Source: Frateuria terrea (GTDB lineage Bacteria; Pseudomonadota; Gammaproteobacteria; Xanthomonadales; Rhodanobacteraceae). Taken from it: a stretch of 64,000 bases of DNA. Shown piece after piece: positions 59,608 to 64,000 of the stretch. The notes below the pieces were generated by a model that worked only from the letters and a program-made list of their open reading frames with translations, was not told the DNA's origin and did not search any database. The position numbers were made by a program, and so were the translations under genes. Location of the stretch: positions 1 through 64,000 of the forward strand of contig NZ_FOXL01000010.1 in NCBI RefSeq assembly GCF_900115705.1. Direction: 5' to 3'. Positions within the stretch are counted from its first letter, which is position 1; every line of letters begins with the position of its first letter.

Positions 59608-60876
59608 TCAAATGCCTGCCTGGTGACCCAGGTTCGCCCGCGCCGCGTTCTCCGGGATGTGCTCGTGGCGAAAAAGGATCACGAACAGCACCGCCACCAC
59701 CAGTGCATATCCGGCGAAGGTCAGCCAGATGCCGTGCCACTGCAGGGCACCGTCCGTAGCGGTGAAGAAACGCTCGATCACCTGGCCGCTGATGGAGCTG
59801 CCGAGCACCGCGCCTACGCCGTTGGTCATCAGCATGAACAGGCCCTGGGCGCTAGCCCGGATCTGCGGGTCGGCCTGGCCCTCGACAAACAGCGAGCCGG
59901 AGATGTTGAAGAAGTCGAACGCCATGCCGTAGACGACGTTCGACAGGATGATCATCCACAGCAGTTCGGCCGGATTGCCATAGGCGAAGAGGCCGAAGCG
60001 CAGTACCCAGGCGACCATGCTGATCAGCATGACCTTCTTGATGCCGAAACGCTTCAGAAAGAACGGAATGGCCAGGATGAACAGTGTTTCGGACATCTGC
60101 GAGATCGACAGCACGATGTTCGGGTAACGCACCGTGATCAGGCCCTTGTACGCGTCGACCTTGCCAAAGTCGTGCAGGAAGGTGTCGCCGTAGGCGTTGG
60201 TCAACTGCAATGCGGCACCCAGCGCCATCGCGAACAGGAAGAACACCGCCATCTTGTAGTTCTTGAACAGCGCGAACGAGCGCAGGCCGAGCACGTCGAT
60301 CATCGAGGTGTGGCGGGTGTCGCGGGGCGGGCATGGCGGCAGCGAGAAAGCGTACAGGCCCAGCAGCACGGCCGCGACGCCGGCAATGCGGAACTGCCCT
60401 GGCGACATCTCGATGTGCAGCAGGCTGATCGCCCACATCGCGGCGATGAACCCGACCGTGCCCCACACGCGGATCGGCGGATACACCTTCACGATGTCCA
60501 CGCCCTCCGACTTCAGCGCGTTGTAGGCCACCGTGATCGAAAGCGCGATGGTCGGCATGTAGAAACACATGTTGACCAGCATCACCCAGAACAGCGTGGC
60601 CGGGTTGTCGATCGAGGGCACCACGAACAGCATCAGCGCACCGCCCAGGTGCAGCACGCCGTACAGGCGCTCGGCGTTGATCCACTTGTCCGCGATGATG
60701 CCGGTGATCGCCGGCATGAACAGCGAGGCGATGCCCATGGTCGAGAAGATCGCGCCGAACTCGGCGCCGCCCCAGTGGCGGGTCTGGAACCAGTAGGCGC
60801 CGATGGTGGTGAGCCATGAACCCCATACGAAGAATTGCAGGAAGTTCATCACGATCAGGCGCAGCTTGATGTTCAT
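59608..60876 (-). CDS. nucleoside:H+ symporter-family MFS transporter
   Basis: A 422-aa inner-membrane protein with about 12 helices, of the Nuc_H_symport group (NupG/XapB-like). Seen: FFVWGSWLTTIGAYWFQTRHW, IADKWINAERLYGVLH, YPPIRVWGTVGFIAAMW, and NVVYGMAFDFFNISGSLFVE near the C-terminus, all typical. It probably imports nucleosides with protons. It is divergent from the LysE gene; the 191-bp gap has no obvious operator. Confidence 0.9.
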   Translation of the reverse strand: MNIKLRLIVMNFLQFFVWGSWLTTIGAYWFQTRHWGGAEFGAIFSTMGIASLFMPAITGIIADKWINAERLYGVLHLGGALMLFVVPSIDNPATLFWVMLVNMCFYMPTIALSITVAYNALKSEGVDIVKVYPPIRVWGTVGFIAAMWAISLLHIEMSPGQFRIAGVAAVLLGLYAFSLPPCPPRDTRHTSMIDVLGLRSFALFKNYKMAVFFLFAMALGAALQLTNAYGDTFLHDFGKVDAYKGLITVRYPNIVLSISQMSETLFILAIPFFLKRFGIKKVMLISMVAWVLRFGLFAYGNPAELLWMIILSNVVYGMAFDFFNISGSLFVEGQADPQIRASAQGLFMLMTNGVGAVLGSSISGQVIERFFTATDGALQWHGIWLTFAGYALVVAVLFVILFRHEHIPENAARANLGHQAGI

Positions 60877-61067
60877 GGCGCAAAGTCCCGCATGTGCTTT
60901 CCCCCCGCAAAAAGCCCGGGGACGAACGCCCTGGCCGCAAAGTCCGGCAGGTTAGAGAAAGGGATGCGGGTGGGCAAGGCACGGCGCAGCGCACTCTCAC
61001 CGGTCGCATGATGTTGAAGCAGCCCGGAGGCCTACACTTGCGCGTCATTCCGTCGCCCGGACCCTCC

Positions 61068-61691
61068 ATGGATCTGTTCCTCACCATCGCCATCGTTCAT
61101 CTGGTTGCGCTGTTCAGTCCTGGGCCGGATTTCTTCTTTGTCTCGCAGACCGCAGTCAGTCGCTCGCGACGCCAGGCGCTGTTCGGCGTGCTCGGCATCA
61201 CCCTCGGCATCAGCCTATGGTCGGCGTTGGCGTTGCTCGGGCTGCAACTGGTATTGCACCGGTTGGCGTGGCTGCAGCAGCTGATCGCCGTCGCTGGCGG
61301 TCTGTATCTCACGTGGATGGGCTTGCGCATGCTGCGTGGCGCCTTCGCGCCGGCGCCCGCCTTGCACGGTGGGGTCATGGCTACGCCCGGCGGCGAACTG
61401 GCCACGCTGCGCGCGGGCCTGCTGACCAACCTGGCCAATCCGAAGGTGGTGGTCTATTTCGGCAGCGTCTTCTCCGCTTTTCTGGGCGACCGCGCAGGCG
61501 CCGCTGCGCGTTGGGGCTTGTGGGTGCTGATCGTGGTGGAGACCTTTGCGTGGTTCACGCTGGTCGCCGCGTTCTTCGCGCTGCCGGCGATGCGCCGCAG
61601 CTACCTGCGGCTGGCGCGCTGGACCGATGGTTTCGCAGGCGCGGTATTCGTGGCCTTCGGCCTGCACCTCATCCTCGGCCGCCGCGCCTGA
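61068..61691 (+). CDS. LysE/RhtB-family amino acid exporter
   Basis: A 207-aa membrane protein of normal family length. The N-terminal LVALFSPGPDFFFVSQTAVS is the LysE signature; about six helices follow, with LLTNLANPKVVVYFGSVFSAF in the middle. It probably exports an amino acid or related compound. ATG 61068 begins the family sequence; a frame start at 60894 would add 58 unlikely residues. Confidence 0.9.
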   Translation: MDLFLTIAIVHLVALFSPGPDFFFVSQTAVSRSRRQALFGVLGITLGISLWSALALLGLQLVLHRLAWLQQLIAVAGGLYLTWMGLRMLRGAFAPAPALHGGVMATPGGELATLRAGLLTNLANPKVVVYFGSVFSAFLGDRAGAAARWGLWVLIVVETFAWFTLVAAFFALPAMRRSYLRLARWTDGFAGAVFVAFGLHLILGRRA

Positions 61692-61693
61692 TC

Positions 61694-62296
61694 CTACGAG
61701 TGCAGTATGCGGGCGACGCGTTCGCGCAACACCGGCAGCAACTCCTCCGCGAACCAGGGGTTGCGCTTGGTCCACAGCTGGTTGCGGGGGCTCGGGTGCG
61801 GCAGCGGCAGGACGCCACCGGCCAGGTGCATGCGCCAGTCACGCACCGTATCGGTCAGGCTGGCGCCGGCCAGCGGGCCGAGCAGGCCCACCTGCGCAAA
61901 GCGGCCGATCGCCAGGGTCAGGTCGACCTTCTTCAGCAGCGGCAACAGCCGCGGGTGCCAGGTGGGTGCGCATTCGCGTCGCGGCGGCAGGTCGGCGCCG
62001 CGCGCAGTGCCGGGGAAGCAGAAGCCCATCGGCACGATGGCCACCCGCGCGGCATCGTAGAACGCGGCCTTGTCCAGGCCCAGCCAGTCGCGCAGGCGGT
62101 CGCCGCTGACGTCGTCGAACGGCACGCCGCTCAGGTGCACCTTGCGCCCCGGCGCCTGGCTCACGATCAACAGCCGCGCAGTGGCGGAGGCCTGCAGCAC
62201 CGGACGCACGCCGTCGGGCAACTGCGCAGCGCATATCTGACAGGCGCGGATCTCGGCGAGCAGCCGGTCGAGCGGGGAGCGGGGCATGGGGAGCAT
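61694..62296 (-). CDS. uracil-DNA glycosylase family protein
   Basis: A 200-aa DNA-repair enzyme. The N-terminus has ACQICAAQL, a Cys pair; then LLIVSQAPGRKVHLSGVPFDD with the water-activating site region, GDRLRDWLG, and LPLPHPSPRNQLW, the minor-groove His motif. It belongs to the family of UdgX-like or small uracil-DNA glycosylases. The stop is 2 bp past the LysE stop on the opposite strand, so the two units converge tightly. Met at 62287 is an alternative start. Confidence 0.82.
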   Translation of the reverse strand: MLPMPRSPLDRLLAEIRACQICAAQLPDGVRPVLQASATARLLIVSQAPGRKVHLSGVPFDDVSGDRLRDWLGLDKAAFYDAARVAIVPMGFCFPGTARGADLPPRRECAPTWHPRLLPLLKKVDLTLAIGRFAQVGLLGPLAGASLTDTVRDWRMHLAGGVLPLPHPSPRNQLWTKRNPWFAEELLPVLRERVARILHS

Positions 62297-62342
62297 GAGG
62301 CGAAACGATGCATGGTAATCCTTGCTGCGTTCGCCCGCTTCG

Positions 62343-63710
62343 TCAGGGCAGCAGCTTGCCCGGATTGAGGATGCCGTCCGGATCGAAGGCGCGCTTTACC
62401 TCGCGCATCAGGTGCAGCGTCGCCGGCTGCAGCGCCAGTGGCATGAACTCGCGCTTGGCCCGGCCGATACCGTGTTCGCCGGACAGGGTGCCCCCGAGCT
62501 CGATCACCCGTGCGAAGACCGCTGCCAGGCAGGCCTGTGCGCGCTCGCGTTCGGCGGCGTCGCGCGGTAGCAGGTTGACGTGGAGATTGCCGTTGCCGGC
62601 GTGGCCGAACGTCACGACCAGCACGTCATGCTCCGCGGCCAGCTGCCGGATGCCCAGCACCAGTTCCGGCAAGCGGCTGACCGGCACCACCACGTCTTCG
62701 TTGATCTTGTCCGGCGCAATCGTGCGTTGCGCCGGCGAGAGCGCCTTGCGCGCGGCCCAGAGCTTCTGGGCTTCTTCAGTGGTGGTAGCCACGTGCAGGG
62801 ACTCCAGGCCCTCGCCGCGCGCGGCGGCGGAAACCGCATGAACGGCAGCGTCGAGCGTGTCGGGCTCGCCGTCCACCTCGATCATCAGCAGGGCGCCTGC
62901 CAGCGGTACGTCGTTACCGGCATGCGCGTGTGCGAGCTTGAGCGCAGTCTCGTCGATGAACTCCAGTGCGCAGGGCGTCACCGGCTGGCCCATGATGCGC
63001 GCCACCGCCTGTGCGGCGGTGCCGACGTCCCGGTAGGTCGCGCGCAGCGTGCGGATGGCCGATGGCCTGGGTGTGAGCTTGAGCGTCGCTTCGGTCACCA
63101 GCGCCAGCGTACCTTCCGAGCCGATCAGCAGGCGGGTGAGGTCGTAGCCGGTGGCGCCCTTGCTGGTGAAGGTGCCGCAACGGAAGCCTTCGCCGGTGCC
63201 GGCGACTGCGCGCAGGCCCAACGTGTTCTCGCGCGGGGTGCCGTACTTGACCGCGCGCGGCCCTGCCGCATTGCAGGCGAGGTTGCCGCCGATGCTGCAC
63301 CAGGGCGAGGAACTCGGGTCCGGTGGCCAGAACAGCCCATGTGGTGCCAGCGCGCGCTGCAGGTCGCCGTTGATCACGCCTGGTTCGACCACGGCCAGGC
63401 GGTTCGCCGGATCGATCCGCAGGATGCGGTTCATGCGCTCGAAGCTGGCGACGACGCCGCCCTCGACCGGCACCGTGGCGCCGGTGGTGTTGCTGCCGCG
63501 ACCGCGCGCGACGAGCGGGATGCGGTATTGGCGGCAGGCACACACCAGCGCTTCGACCTGGGTGTGCTCGGTCGGGAAAACCACGGCGTCGGGCTGCGCG
63601 TTCAGGCGCGAGTTGTCATAGGCGTAGGCGAGGCGTTCGGCCATGCCGGTGTGCACGTCATCGCCGAAGATCGATTGCAGTGCGTGGAGGAAGGGATCGG
63701 GTAGTGGCAT
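62343..63710 (-). CDS. FAD-binding oxidoreductase, GlcD/D-lactate dehydrogenase family
   Basis: A 455-aa flavoprotein of the VAO/PCMH fold that oxidises a 2-hydroxy acid such as glycolate or D-lactate. The FAD domain has VARGRGSNTTGATVP, GGNLACNAAGPRAVKYG and TGYDLTRLLIGSEGTLALVT. The C-terminal cap has VTFGHAGNGNLHVNLL and TLSGEHGIGRAKREFM. No Fe-S subunit is nearby, so it may be self-sufficient. It lies 10 bp downstream of the yraN gene, so they are probably co-transcribed. Confidence 0.9.
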   Translation of the reverse strand: MPLPDPFLHALQSIFGDDVHTGMAERLAYAYDNSRLNAQPDAVVFPTEHTQVEALVCACRQYRIPLVARGRGSNTTGATVPVEGGVVASFERMNRILRIDPANRLAVVEPGVINGDLQRALAPHGLFWPPDPSSSPWCSIGGNLACNAAGPRAVKYGTPRENTLGLRAVAGTGEGFRCGTFTSKGATGYDLTRLLIGSEGTLALVTEATLKLTPRPSAIRTLRATYRDVGTAAQAVARIMGQPVTPCALEFIDETALKLAHAHAGNDVPLAGALLMIEVDGEPDTLDAAVHAVSAAARGEGLESLHVATTTEEAQKLWAARKALSPAQRTIAPDKINEDVVVPVSRLPELVLGIRQLAAEHDVLVVTFGHAGNGNLHVNLLPRDAAERERAQACLAAVFARVIELGGTLSGEHGIGRAKREFMPLALQPATLHLMREVKRAFDPDGILNPGKLLP

Positions 63711-63720
63711 GACCGAAAGC

Positions 63721-64000
63721 TCAGTCGGCTTCGAAGGCGCCTTTCAGCCAGTGCATCTGCGCGTCGGCGGCGGGTCCGTCGTAGCTCACAACGTCGAAGC
63801 GGCAGGGACGATTGGCGTGCTGGGCATGCGCCGCCAGCCAGAGCTGCGCGGTGCGGATCAGTTTGTCCTGCTTGGCTCGCGTGACCGAGGCTGCTGCATC
63901 GCCGTGCCCCGCACGCACGCGGTAACGCACCTCGACGAACACCACTGTATCGCCCTCGCGCATGACCAGGTCCAGTTCGCCGTGGCGCGTGGTGTAGTTG
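63721..64000 (-). CDS. yraN: YraN/UPF0102 family protein, 5' end cut by window
   Basis: The visible 93 codons are the C-terminal part of a small endonuclease-fold protein. NYTTRHGELDLVMREGD, then VVFVEVRYR, are the family's ExD...VEVR-type nuclease-like motif. The rest (ITRAKQDKLIRTAQLW-like helix, CRFDVVSYDG) fits, and the stop is at 63721. The start lies beyond the right edge of the window. Function is not established; it is often near rsmI and lpoA. Confidence 0.88.
   Translation of the reverse strand, partial: NYTTRHGELDLVMREGDTVVFVEVRYRVRAGHGDAAASVTRAKQDKLIRTAQLWLAAHAQHANRPCRFDVVSYDGPAADAQMHWLKGAFEAD

Overview
This is a high-GC gammaproteobacterial chromosome segment. Gene content, the fused CysNC, the RimB/RimK pair and the dispersed palindromes point to Xanthomonadales, most likely Rhodanobacteraceae (Dyella, Luteibacter, Rhodanobacter and relatives). 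That placement is inferred from gene content only; no 16S or marker search was possible.

Positions 1-30200 form a large exopolysaccharide locus. The + strand starts inside UDP-glucose dehydrogenase. It continues with a pyruvyltransferase-like protein, a family 2 glycosyltransferase, an EpsG/Wzy-type polymerase, a PP-loop asparagine-synthase-like protein, a Tat-exported beta-helix protein and a family 4 glycosyltransferase. Two further beta-helix paralogues flank a Tat-exported tyrosinase. Then come a second GT2, a TupA-like ATP-grasp protein, a flippase, a third GT2 and two sulfotransferases that lead straight into cysD and cysNC, which make PAPS. A third sulfotransferase, another GT4, a flippase fused in frame to a TupA-like ATP-grasp domain, and a WecA-type initiating phosphotransferase close the block on the - strand. 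The gene set reads as a Wzx/Wzy-type pathway whose product may be sulfated, pyruvylated and rich in uronic acid. None of these chemistries is proven by sequence alone.

Positions 30395-43955 hold mostly core genes: an SLC13-type permease, trmB, a FecR/DUF6600-like secreted protein, tRNA-Gly(CCC), rimB-rimK, an OmpR-type two-component pair with a PhoP-box-like promoter, ilvE, a DUF4124 protein, metF, and ahcY behind a clear SAH riboswitch. Positions 44232-64000 hold ppc, an ABC-F protein (Uup), a GT4 plus glycogen-debranching enzyme pair, a transmembrane Ser/Thr kinase with a TPR-like tail, a D,D-carboxypeptidase, metK, dusB, a nucleoside symporter, a LysE exporter, a uracil-DNA glycosylase, a GlcD-like flavoprotein and the end of a YraN gene.

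Two decayed genes are visible: a histidine-kinase C-terminus after ppc and a PepSY-membrane-protein C-terminus between dusB and the symporter. A family of REP-like palindromes is scattered through the core-gene half, and five 14-bp tandem repeats lie between uup and the GT4 gene. No CRISPR array, rRNA operon, insertion sequence or prophage was seen.
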